This document shows positions 1 through 8,587 of a DNA stretch of 42,841 bases, in pieces; position 1 is the first letter of the stretch, and each line of letters starts with the position of its first letter. The stretch is from the NCBI GenBank assembly GCA_018882835.1, contig VERE01000024.1:1-42841 (forward strand). The letters are read 5' to 3'. A model generated the notes under the pieces. That model saw nothing but the letters and a program-made list of their open reading frames with translations. It ran no database searches and had not been told where the DNA came from. The position numbers were made by a program, and so were the translations under genes. This stretch comes from Limnohabitans sp. (lineage in GTDB: Bacteria; Pseudomonadota; Gammaproteobacteria; Burkholderiales; Burkholderiaceae_C).

Positions 1-2512
1 CTCCAATGGCATCCGACAGGGCGTAGACAGCTTGCAGACAATTCTGCAATTCTGTTTGCAAGCCTTCGCGGGTTGGCGATTCGTTGGCGACCCAGGTGGC
101 GGGGTTAGGCACCCTGCGCGCCAGGCCATCAAGCGCTTCGGCCCCGCTGCCTGCCAGCTTGGACAACCGCCCTCTGAGCGTTTGGGCTACCCACGCCAGG
201 GAGCGCGGATTATCGGTGTCCTCCAGCAGGAGGGCTAACAACGAGGGCAGGCTCCGATTCTGCTGATACTGCGACTGAAAGGTGATGGTGCTGTCAAACA
301 GTGCCAGCAGGCCGGTGTACACCGCGTCATCTTTTTGCGGCTGATCAAGGCCACCCGACGCAAAGGCCAGGTTCAGGGCAGAAGACAGGAAGCCCAGGCG
401 CTCCACGTGCCGGCCAATGCTCAATAACCGCCAGCCATCGTCTCGCACCATGCGATCGGTCTGAGCCCCCGTGATGGCTGCCAACTGCCGGTTGATGGTG
501 TCCAGCAACTGCAGTGCCTCGATGGACGCGGTGTCACCTTGCTGGGCCAGCTTGTCACATTGCATGAAAAAATCTTTTTCCGTGCGGTCAATCAAGTTCC
601 AGTGTTCGAGTGACAAACGCTCTCGCACTGCCGAGGCGGCTTGTCGCAGTGCGCGCAGGTTATAGCCCACGCTGGTCCAGTCATCATGGTGAAGGCTGGC
701 AATCAGAGTGCGCTCGAAGAGGCGACGCGAAGCCTGAGGATGCGGCACACCCGGCGGCACCAAGCCTTGTCGCGTGGCCATCTCGTACAGCCATTGCAGC
801 AGGGGTCGCGAGTGCTGGTTTTCGCCACTGAGCGACTCCAGGGAGAAGCGCGCCAGGCTCAGGGTGTTTTCGCTGCGCTCGCTGTAACGCCCCAGCCAGT
901 AAAGGTTTTCGGCCGCACGGCTGGTGACCAGGCGTTTGCGAACACCCTGGCCGGCCGAGGCCGGCACATGCACGCTGGCCGTGGTGGTTTCTGCTTCCTC
1001 TGCGCCATGGGTGACTTCGCGTGACGGCACCCAGACATCGGCACTGCTGCCGCCACGCTGCATGGAGGCAATTCCTGCTCCGGGAACCGCGAGTCGCGCC
1101 AGTCCCCCAGGCAGCACGTTCCAGCGCCCCGGTGCTTGCGCCACGGCAAACACGCGCAGCATGACCGACCGAGGCTGCAAGCGCCCGCCGTCAGTCGAGG
1201 CCTGCCAAGTGGGCATTTGCGAAAACGGCAAATAGCTTTGAACCGTGTAGTCTTCGCCTTGCCGCGCCATGCGACCCGCCCACTCATCTTGCGCGCGCTC
1301 GCTGAGCCCGTGACCCAGCACCGACTCCAGGTTCTGCGCACCTGGCAACCCCCAGGGGAAGGTTGGCTTGATCACGCTGCTGTGAAGACGGTGTTGGGCT
1401 TCATCCAGGGCCGCGCGTTCGCCGCACCACCAGGTGGGCAGGGACGGCAGTTGCAAGGTTTCGCCCAGCAAGGCTTCCGACAGGGCCGGCAAGAATCCCA
1501 GCAGGGCGGGCGACTCCAGAAAGGCTGACCCTGGCGCATTGGCGACGATGACATGGCCGCAGCGTATGGCTTGCAGCAAGCCCGGCACGCCCAGAGTCGA
1601 GTCCGCGCGCAACTCCAGCGGGTCCAGAAATTGGTCATCCAGCCGTTTGATCAGCCCATGCACGGGCTCGAGCCCGCGCAAGGTGTTCAGGTACACACGC
1701 TGGTCACGCACCATCAGGTCACTGCCCTCGACCAGGGTGACCCCCAGATAGCGTGCCAGATAGGCGTGCTCGAAATAAGTTTCGTTGTAGGGCCCGGGCG
1801 TCAGCAAGGCAATGTGCGCATCGGCGCCGGCCGGGCTGCGCTGCCGGATGCCATCCATGAGCGCCCGGTAGGTGTCCGCCAGGCGTTGCACCTGCATGGC
1901 TTCAAAAGCTTGGGGAAACAAACGTGAAATGATGAGCCGGTTTTCCAGCAAGTAACCCAATCCGGAGGGTGCCTGGGTGCGTTGTGACACCACCCACCAA
2001 TGCCCTTCTGGGCTGCGCGCCAGATCGAAAGCCACAATGTGCAGTCGGGTGTCGCCCACCGGCGTCACGCCGTGCATGGAGCGGATGTATCCAGGGTGGC
2101 CTTGCACCAGGGCGGGCGGAATCAAGGCTTCGTGCAGCAAGCGCTGCGGCCCATAGGCATCAGCCATGACCTTTTCCAGCACTTGCACCCGTTGCTGAAC
2201 CCCTTGCTCGATGGTCTGCCAGTCTTGCGGACTCAGCAGCAAGGGGAACAGGTCAAGTGACCAGGGGCGTTGCGGGTTTTGAGGGTCGGCATACACGTTG
2301 TAGGTGATGCCGTTGTCGCGCACCTGCCGTTGCAAGTCGCGCGTGCGCTGGTTCAAGTCGTTCAGGCCTTCCTGGCCGACGTGCTCGAAAAAAGTGGACC
2401 AAGCGGGCGCAAGCAGGTTGGACTGGGCAGATTCGGCGGTGCCCTGCAACTCATTGAAGTGGCCCCGCGCCGCAGGCTCGGCCCAAGCCGCCAGCCGCTC
2501 AGGGATGGTCAT
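1..2512 (-). CDS. Fused circularly permuted ATP-grasp / alpha-E protein (partial)
   Basis: The reading frame is open from an ATG at 2512 to the left edge, giving at least 837 residues with no stop. Residues ~1-515 resemble the circularly permuted ATP-grasp family (COG2308): LDDQFLDP near 291 and DSTLGVPGLL soon after. From ~525 an alpha-E domain (COG2307/DUF403) begins with AENLYWLGRYSERSENT and continues to the edge, so only the last few residues are likely missing. The family is predicted to ligate amino acids or peptides, but the product is unknown. Compared with the stand-alone paralogue at 6156-7601, the positions of GTGIADDK and KEVHGAGGYGM here read NAPGSAFLESP and VIKPTFPWG, so nucleotide binding may be altered or lost. 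It lies 78 bases downstream of the transglutaminase gene and is probably in its operon. No strong ribosome-binding site precedes the ATG, so the start is moderately sure. Confidence 0.88.
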   Translation of the reverse strand, partial: MTIPERLAAWAEPAARGHFNELQGTAESAQSNLLAPAWSTFFEHVGQEGLNDLNQRTRDLQRQVRDNGITYNVYADPQNPQRPWSLDLFPLLLSPQDWQTIEQGVQQRVQVLEKVMADAYGPQRLLHEALIPPALVQGHPGYIRSMHGVTPVGDTRLHIVAFDLARSPEGHWWVVSQRTQAPSGLGYLLENRLIISRLFPQAFEAMQVQRLADTYRALMDGIRQRSPAGADAHIALLTPGPYNETYFEHAYLARYLGVTLVEGSDLMVRDQRVYLNTLRGLEPVHGLIKRLDDQFLDPLELRADSTLGVPGLLQAIRCGHVIVANAPGSAFLESPALLGFLPALSEALLGETLQLPSLPTWWCGERAALDEAQHRLHSSVIKPTFPWGLPGAQNLESVLGHGLSERAQDEWAGRMARQGEDYTVQSYLPFSQMPTWQASTDGGRLQPRSVMLRVFAVAQAPGRWNVLPGGLARLAVPGAGIASMQRGGSSADVWVPSREVTHGAEEAETTTASVHVPASAGQGVRKRLVTSRAAENLYWLGRYSERSENTLSLARFSLESLSGENQHSRPLLQWLYEMATRQGLVPPGVPHPQASRRLFERTLIASLHHDDWTSVGYNLRALRQAASAVRERLSLEHWNLIDRTEKDFFMQCDKLAQQGDTASIEALQLLDTINRQLAAITGAQTDRMVRDDGWRLLSIGRHVERLGFLSSALNLAFASGGLDQPQKDDAVYTGLLALFDSTITFQSQYQQNRSLPSLLALLLEDTDNPRSLAWVAQTLRGRLSKLAGSGAEALDGLARRVPNPATWVANESPTREGLQTELQNCLQAVYALSDAIG

Positions 2513-2590
2513 GGGTTGCGAGGTGGCTTGACGATCATTTTCCACAGTGCGCACATTCTCTCACCATCCCTGGCAGGCCAACGCAAGCGC

Positions 2591-5500
2591 TCAGCGTCGC
2601 AGGTCGAGGGTGAAGGGGAACTCGCGGCTGCCCGGCTGGCGAATGGTTGCCTCGGGCACATCCATGGTGCCCGGTGTATGCCCTTGCCGGAAGAAGCGCG
2701 CCAGGCGCCGGCTTTCGGCCTCATAGGCATTGACCGGGTAGGTCACATAATTGCGGCCGCCTGGGTGCGCCACGTGGTACTGGCAGCCCCCGAGTGAGCG
2801 CCCGGTCCAGGTGTCGAAGAGGTCAAATGTCAGGGGCGCATCGGTGCCCAGTGTGGGATGAAGCGCAGATGGCGGGCTCCAGGCCCGGTAGCGCACGCCA
2901 GCCACAAAGTCGCCTTGTGTGCCCGTGGGTTGCAAGGGCAGGGCACGCCCATTCACGGTCACCACGTAACGGCTTTCGTTGAAGCCGTTGATGCGAACCT
3001 CGATGCGTTCCAGAGACGAATCCACATAACGCACGGTACCACCGGGTGCACCTTCTTCGCCCATCACGTGCCAGGGCTCCAGCGCATTGCGCAGGGTCAT
3101 CACCATGCCCCGCGTTTGCAAGTCGCCCACCAGGGGGAAACGGAACTCAAAGTGAGGTGCGAACCAGGCGCTGTCGAAGGCAAAACCGGCATCGCGCATG
3201 TCCGACATCACATCTTCAAAGTCCATTTGGACAAAGCTAGGCAGCAGGAAGCGGTCGTGCAGTTCAGTGCCCCAGCGCGTGGCCGGCGCCTGATAGGGGT
3301 GTAGCCAGAAACGGGCAATCAGGGCACGCAACAGCAGTTGCTGGACGATGCTCATCTGGGCGTGCGGCGGCATTTCAAAGGCGCGCAATTCCAGCAGGCC
3401 CAGGCGACCGGTGCTGGTGTCTGGCGAATACAACTTGTCAATGCAGAACTCGCTGCGGTGGGTGTTGCCGGTGACATCGATCAGGATGTTGCGCAGTGTG
3501 CGATCGACCAGCCAAGGTGGCATCTCCTTGCCATGAATTTCGCGCTGCCGCTTGATTTCCCGCAGAGCGATTTCCAGCTCATAGACCTGGTCGTTGCGGG
3601 CTTCGTCGACACGCGGTGCCTGGCTGGTCGGGCCGATGAACATCCCGCTGAACAGGTAGCTCAGGGAGGGGTGGTTGTGCCAGTACAGAATCAGGCTGGC
3701 CAGCAGTTCGGGGCGGCGCAGGAAAGGGCTGTCAGCAGGGGTAGCGCCGCCCAGCACAAAATGGTTGCCGCCGCCGGTCCCGGTGTGGCGGCCATCGGTC
3801 ATGAACTTTTCAGCGCTCAGCCGGGTTTCGAAGGCGGCCTGGTACAAAAACTCGGTGTGTTCGACCAAATCGCGCCAGTTGTGCGCAGGATGGATGTTGA
3901 CTTCAATCACGCCGGGATCTGGCGTGACCTGTAAAACTTTCAGTCGTGGGTCCCGCGGGGGCGGGTACCCTTCCAGCACAATTCGCATCTCCAAGGCCTG
4001 CGCGGTGGCTTCGACGGCGGCCAGCAGGCCGAGGTAATCTTCCAAACGGGGCAACGGCGGCATGAACACATACAGCACGCCCCCTGCATGACCTTCGGTT
4101 TCTGCCTTGGGGCCATTGGCACGTCGCGGGTCACGCACCTCGACGCACAGGGCCGTTCGCACGACGTCATGAGCCGACACGAACCGTGGGGGGGGCTGAA
4201 GGGAAGCGGCCTTGTCTTGAACTGAAGCCAGGCTGTCTTGGCGCAGCTGGCGCGGCGTGGCGTATTCCGGCAGCGCCGTGCGGGGTGCAAACGGGTCCAG
4301 CGCATGCTGGTAGGGGTAGTCTTCCTTGCTGACCCAGGGCAGGGCGTCCAGGGGCAACCGGTAGCCCATGGGCGAGTCGCCGGGAATCAGGTACAGGCGT
4401 TCATCGCGCACAAACCACGGGCCACTGACCCACGGTGCTTCGCCCAGCGTGTGACGCTCATTGGGGGCAATCGGCAACACATAGCCGACCACCGTGTCTA
4501 GCTTTTGCTCAAACACGCGGCGCAGGCGCAAGCGCTCGAGTTCGTCATCCAGCCGCGAGTCAAAAGGGTCAACATTGACGGGCAGGCGGCGCTCACGCCA
4601 CAGGTAGTACCAGGTGTCTTCATAGCCCGGCGTGATGAACTCGCTGCTCAAGCCCAACTGTCGGGTGAGGTGTTGCATGAAGCGCCGTGCATCCCCCGGC
4701 GTGTAATGCGTAGGCTGTGACTCGTCGGCCAGCAGGTCAGGGTTTTGCCAGCACGGCTGACCATCGGTGCGCCAATAAATGCCGAGGGCCCAGCGTGGCA
4801 ATTGTTCTCCGGGATACCACTTGCCCTGGCCGAAATGAAGAAAGCCTCCTCGGCCATACCTATCGCGCAGCTTGTGAACCAGTTGGGTCGCATAGGTGCG
4901 CTTGGTGGGGCCCAGCGCATCGGTGTTCCACTCCGCCGCATCCCGGTCAGCCGTGGCAACGAAGGTGGGCTCGCCGCCCATGGTGAGACGCACATCGTGT
5001 GCCATCAGCTGCTGGTCGACCCGCTCTCCCAGGGCCAGCACCGCATCCCATTGGGGGGCGGTGTAGGGCAAGGTGACGCGAGGAGATTCGTAGACGCGCG
5101 TGACTTCCATGCTGTGCGAAAACGTCACTTCCGCTTTGTCGATCAAGCCCTCGATGGGGGCCGCGCTGGAAGGCTGCGGCGTGCAGGCCAGCGGCACATG
5201 GCCTTCACCTGCCAACAATCCCGAAGTGGGGTCCAGGCCAATCCAGCCTGCGCCTGGCAGGTAGACCTCGCACCAGGCATGCAGGTCGGTGAAGTCCACC
5301 TCGGTGCCACTGGGACCATCGAGTGATTTCACATCGGGCTTGAGTTGAATCAGATAGCCTGAGACGAAGCGCGCCGCCAAGCCAAAGTGACGCAGCAAGT
5401 TGACCAGCAGCCAGCCGGAGTCCCGGCACGAGCCCGAGCCCAGGGTGAGGGTCTCTTCTGGCGTCTGCACGCCCGGCTCCATGCGGATCAGGTAACGAAT

Positions 5501-5971
5501 GTCTTGCTGAAGCTTCTGGTTCAGTCCCACCAAAAAATCGATGGTGCGGGTTTGTTTTTTGCTGGCAGCCAATGACTCGAAATAGGCTTTGTACTGGGGC
5601 GTCAGCGGCCCTTTGGCCAGGTAGGGCGCAAGTTCTTGTTCAACCTGGGGTTCGTATTGGAAGGGGAAATATTCGGCGACCGGCTCGAGAAAGAAGTCGA
5701 AGGGATTGAACACCGACATTTCGACCACAACATCAACGGTGACCTTGAATTCGGTCGTCGCCTCTGGAAACACCAAGCGCGCCTGGTAGTTGGAGAAGGG
5801 GTCCTGTTGCCAATTGATGAAGTGCAGTTCGGGTTCTACCCGCAACGAATACGACAGAATGCGACTGCGGCTGTGAGGCGCCGGGCGCAAGCGGACGACC
5901 TGTGGCCCCAGCTTGACCGGGCGGTCGTAGTGGTAATGGGTGACGTGATGGAGCGCGGCGTGAATCGACAT
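2591..5971 (-). CDS. Transglutaminase-like / DUF2126 protein
   Basis: Protein of 1126 residues. Residues ~1-90 match the bacterial transglutaminase N-terminal domain (starts MSIHAALHHVTHYHYDRPV). A papain-like transglutaminase core follows with C182 in GSGSCRDSG, H231 in DLHAWCEV and D247 in WIGLDPTSG, so the Cys-His-Asp triad is intact. The long C-terminal part (~320-1126) is DUF2126, usually fused to this core. No signal peptide is visible, which suggests a cytoplasmic protein. The frame extends 15 codons upstream to 6016, but the start at 5971 fits the family N-terminus. In conserved loci this protein accompanies COG2308 and alpha-E proteins and is thought to act as a peptidase, amidase or ligase on their product. 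That role is inference from gene context, not from tested activity. Confidence 0.93.
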   Translation of the reverse strand: MSIHAALHHVTHYHYDRPVKLGPQVVRLRPAPHSRSRILSYSLRVEPELHFINWQQDPFSNYQARLVFPEATTEFKVTVDVVVEMSVFNPFDFFLEPVAEYFPFQYEPQVEQELAPYLAKGPLTPQYKAYFESLAASKKQTRTIDFLVGLNQKLQQDIRYLIRMEPGVQTPEETLTLGSGSCRDSGWLLVNLLRHFGLAARFVSGYLIQLKPDVKSLDGPSGTEVDFTDLHAWCEVYLPGAGWIGLDPTSGLLAGEGHVPLACTPQPSSAAPIEGLIDKAEVTFSHSMEVTRVYESPRVTLPYTAPQWDAVLALGERVDQQLMAHDVRLTMGGEPTFVATADRDAAEWNTDALGPTKRTYATQLVHKLRDRYGRGGFLHFGQGKWYPGEQLPRWALGIYWRTDGQPCWQNPDLLADESQPTHYTPGDARRFMQHLTRQLGLSSEFITPGYEDTWYYLWRERRLPVNVDPFDSRLDDELERLRLRRVFEQKLDTVVGYVLPIAPNERHTLGEAPWVSGPWFVRDERLYLIPGDSPMGYRLPLDALPWVSKEDYPYQHALDPFAPRTALPEYATPRQLRQDSLASVQDKAASLQPPPRFVSAHDVVRTALCVEVRDPRRANGPKAETEGHAGGVLYVFMPPLPRLEDYLGLLAAVEATAQALEMRIVLEGYPPPRDPRLKVLQVTPDPGVIEVNIHPAHNWRDLVEHTEFLYQAAFETRLSAEKFMTDGRHTGTGGGNHFVLGGATPADSPFLRRPELLASLILYWHNHPSLSYLFSGMFIGPTSQAPRVDEARNDQVYELEIALREIKRQREIHGKEMPPWLVDRTLRNILIDVTGNTHRSEFCIDKLYSPDTSTGRLGLLELRAFEMPPHAQMSIVQQLLLRALIARFWLHPYQAPATRWGTELHDRFLLPSFVQMDFEDVMSDMRDAGFAFDSAWFAPHFEFRFPLVGDLQTRGMVMTLRNALEPWHVMGEEGAPGGTVRYVDSSLERIEVRINGFNESRYVVTVNGRALPLQPTGTQGDFVAGVRYRAWSPPSALHPTLGTDAPLTFDLFDTWTGRSLGGCQYHVAHPGGRNYVTYPVNAYEAESRRLARFFRQGHTPGTMDVPEATIRQPGSREFPFTLDLRR

Positions 5972-6050
5972 GCCCCAACCCAAGCAAGAGCCAAGCCAGT
6001 GCCCTTTGGTCCTCAAGTCCTCAATGGATGATGTAGATCGACCTTGAGTG

Positions 6051-6082
6051 CACCGAAATGGTGTCTACTCACCATCTTGGTG
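6051..6082. promoter_or_regulatory. Tandem CACC-N5-GGTG palindromes in divergent promoter region
   Basis: Between the divergent starts at 5971 (minus) and 6156 (plus) lie CACCGAAATGGTG (6051-6063) and CACCATCTTGGTG (6070-6082). Both have perfect 4-base arms around a 5-base centre, and their centres are 19 bases apart. Two like-spaced palindromes between divergent operons suggest a dimeric repressor or activator site. No regulator gene lies nearby and I recognise no known operator. Clear -35/-10 boxes could not be assigned on either strand. Confidence 0.45.
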
Positions 6083-6155
6083 CCTGGGCGCGCAAGTTCG
6101 GCTTGCTTTTCCGTGGCACTCAACTTGCTAGTTTTGAAGCAGGAGTGTTCTGTTC

Positions 6156-7601
6156 ATGAAAATGTTTGATGAAATGTATGCCCAAATTCCCTATGCGAAA
6201 GGTGGTTTGAGGCCTCATTACCAGGACTACAGCGCCTGGCTGGCACAGCAGAGCGACTCCCAGATGCAAGCGCAACGCGAAGAAGCCGAAATGATTTTTC
6301 GCCGTGTGGGCATCACTTTCGCGGTCTATGGCGAAAAAGATGCTGACGGCTCTGGAACCGAGCGCCTGATTCCCTTCGACCTGATCCCGCGCATCATTCC
6401 GGCCCATGAGTGGTCCAGCATGCAAAAAGGCCTGGTGCAACGTGTCACCGCGCTGAACCGTTTTATTCACGACATTTACCATGACCAAGAGATCTTGAAG
6501 GCTGGCCTGATCCCCTCGGATCAGATCTTGAAAAATGCCCAGTTCCGTCCCGAAATGGTGGGCGTCAATGTGCCGGGCCACATTTACTCCCATATCAGCG
6601 GCATTGACATCGTGCGCGCCCCCAACGCCCAGGGCGAGGGGGAGTACTTTGTGCTGGAAGACAACCTGCGCGTGCCCAGTGGCGTCAGCTACATGCTGGA
6701 AGACCGCAAGATGATGATGCGGCTGTTCCCCGAACTGTTCCGCAAGTACCCCGTGGCCCCGGTGGCCCACTACCCGGATTTGTTGCTGGAAACTTTGCGC
6801 GCTTGCAGCCCGTCGACCACGGCCGAGCCCACGGTGGTGGTGCTTACCCCGGGCATGTACAACAGCGCCTATTTCGAGCACGCTTTCCTGGCGCAACAAA
6901 TGGGCGTGGAGTTGGTGGAAGGCCAGGACCTGTTTGTGCGCGACCGCTTCGTCTACATGCGCACCACGCGAGGGCCGCGCCGCGTCGATGTGATTTACCG
7001 TCGTGTGGACGATGACTTTCTCGACCCATTGGCCTTCCGGCCCACCTCCACACTGGGCTGCGCAGGTTTGCTAGATGTTTACCGTGCGGGCCATGTGAAC
7101 ATTTGCAACGCTATCGGCACCGGCATCGCCGACGACAAGTCGATCTATCCCTATGTGCCCAAGATGATCGAGTTCTACTTGGGCGAGAAGCCCATATTGC
7201 ACAACGTGCCGACCTACCAGTGCCGAGAGTCGGAAGACTTGAAATACACCTTGGCGCACCTGTCCGAATTGGTGGTGAAAGAAGTGCATGGTGCGGGCGG
7301 CTATGGCATGTTGGTCGGGCCGGCCGCGACCCAGGCCGAAATCGAAGAGTTTCGCAAGGCGCTGTTGGCCGATCCCGCGCGCTACATCGCACAGCCCACC
7401 CTCAGCCTGTCAACTTGTCCGACCTATGTGGACAGCGGTATCGCGCCGCGCCACATCGACTTGCGGCCTTTTGTGCTCAGTGGCAAGTCGGTTCAGATGG
7501 TGCCTGGCGGCTTGACGCGCGTGGCCCTCAAAGAGGGCTCCCTGGTGGTGAACTCATCGCAAGGGGGTGGCACCAAAGACACCTGGATTCTGGAGAACTG
7601 A
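6156..7601 (+). CDS. Circularly permuted ATP-grasp protein (COG2308)
   Basis: Protein of 481 residues, the usual length for a stand-alone COG2308 member. Motifs expected for an active permuted ATP-grasp fold are present in order: RRVDDDFLDP (~283), NAIGTGIADDK (~320-328) and VVKEVHGAGGYGM (~372-385), followed by a conserved C-terminus (STCPTYVDSGIAPRHIDLRPF). The predicted role is an ATP-dependent amidoligase making a peptide bond on an unidentified substrate. The start at 6156 is supported by AGGAG at 6141-6145, ten bases upstream; an ATG at 6162 is too far from it. The stop is three bases before the alpha-E gene, so the two are translated as a pair. It is a paralogue of the N-terminal half of the fused protein at 1-2512. 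Confidence 0.93.
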   Translation: MKMFDEMYAQIPYAKGGLRPHYQDYSAWLAQQSDSQMQAQREEAEMIFRRVGITFAVYGEKDADGSGTERLIPFDLIPRIIPAHEWSSMQKGLVQRVTALNRFIHDIYHDQEILKAGLIPSDQILKNAQFRPEMVGVNVPGHIYSHISGIDIVRAPNAQGEGEYFVLEDNLRVPSGVSYMLEDRKMMMRLFPELFRKYPVAPVAHYPDLLLETLRACSPSTTAEPTVVVLTPGMYNSAYFEHAFLAQQMGVELVEGQDLFVRDRFVYMRTTRGPRRVDVIYRRVDDDFLDPLAFRPTSTLGCAGLLDVYRAGHVNICNAIGTGIADDKSIYPYVPKMIEFYLGEKPILHNVPTYQCRESEDLKYTLAHLSELVVKEVHGAGGYGMLVGPAATQAEIEEFRKALLADPARYIAQPTLSLSTCPTYVDSGIAPRHIDLRPFVLSGKSVQMVPGGLTRVALKEGSLVVNSSQGGGTKDTWILEN

Positions 7602-7604
7602 GAG

Positions 7605-8558
7605 ATGCTGTCACGCACCGCCGACCATTTGTTCTGGATGTCGCGCTATACCGAGCGTGCCGAGAACACCGCCCGCATGCTGGACGTGAACTACCAGACA
7701 TCTTTGTTGCCCCAGTCTGCGGCGGTGGCCGAGCTGGGCTGGAAAGGCCTGCTCTCCATCAGCGAGTTGCTGCCTTCTTACGAGGCCTTGTACGGCGAAA
7801 TCAAGGCGCGCAAGGTGATGGAGTTCATGGTGAAAGACGAGGACAACCCTTCGTCCATCATCTCTTGCTTGCGTGCGGCGCGAGAAAACGCCCGCGCTGT
7901 GCGAGGTGCCTTGACCACCGAAGTTTGGGAAACGCAAAACCAGACCTGGCTGGAATTGAACCGCCGCATACGCTCTGGCGAGTTCGAGCGCGACCCGGGC
8001 CAGTTCTTCGAGTGGGTGAAGTTTCGCTCGCATCTCTCACGTGGCGTGACCGTGGGCACCATGCTGATGGACGAGTCGTTGCACTTCATGCGGCTGGGCA
8101 CTTTCCTGGAGCGAGCCGACAACACGGCACGCTTGGTGGATGTGAAGTTTCACGCCGTGCAAAGCGACTTTTTTGGCGCTGCCAGCGCCAAGGACCAAGA
8201 GTACGACTTCTACCACTGGAGCGCCATTCTGCGCAGCGTTTCGGGCTTTGAGATTTACCGCAAGGTCTATCGGGATGTGATTCGCCCTGAGCGTGTGGCC
8301 GAGTTGCTGGTGCTGCGGGCCGACATGCCGCGTTCCTTGCATGCCAGCATGAACGAAGTGGTCAGCAACCTGGCCATGGTGGCGAACGACCAATCGGTTG
8401 CCACCAGTCGGCGTGCGGGCAAGTTGCGCGCCGAATTGCAGTACGGTTGTATTGATGAAATTTTGGCCAATGGCTTGCATGCCTTTCTGACACAGTTCCT
8501 GGATCGCGTGAATGAATTGGGCGCCAGCATCAGTCGGGATTTCCTGATTCCCAATTGA
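7605..8558 (+). CDS. Alpha-E domain protein (COG2307/DUF403)
   Basis: All-helical protein of 317 residues covering the complete alpha-E family. It begins with the signature ADHLFWMSRYTERAENT and has further conserved stretches (SLHFMRLGTFLERADNTARL, DEILANGLHAFL). Alpha-E proteins are constant partners of COG2308 ATP-grasp proteins, either fused or adjacent; a scaffold or catalytic role in peptide synthesis is proposed but unproven. The gene starts three bases after the ATP-grasp stop, with GAGAG just upstream. This locus therefore has both arrangements, a split pair here and a fused copy at 1-2512. The next gene starts only 29 bases downstream with no visible terminator, so transcription may continue. 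Confidence 0.93.
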   Translation: MLSRTADHLFWMSRYTERAENTARMLDVNYQTSLLPQSAAVAELGWKGLLSISELLPSYEALYGEIKARKVMEFMVKDEDNPSSIISCLRAARENARAVRGALTTEVWETQNQTWLELNRRIRSGEFERDPGQFFEWVKFRSHLSRGVTVGTMLMDESLHFMRLGTFLERADNTARLVDVKFHAVQSDFFGAASAKDQEYDFYHWSAILRSVSGFEIYRKVYRDVIRPERVAELLVLRADMPRSLHASMNEVVSNLAMVANDQSVATSRRAGKLRAELQYGCIDEILANGLHAFLTQFLDRVNELGASISRDFLIPN

Positions 8559-8587
8559 AGTTCGCCAGGCTTGGGTAGGATGGGGGC

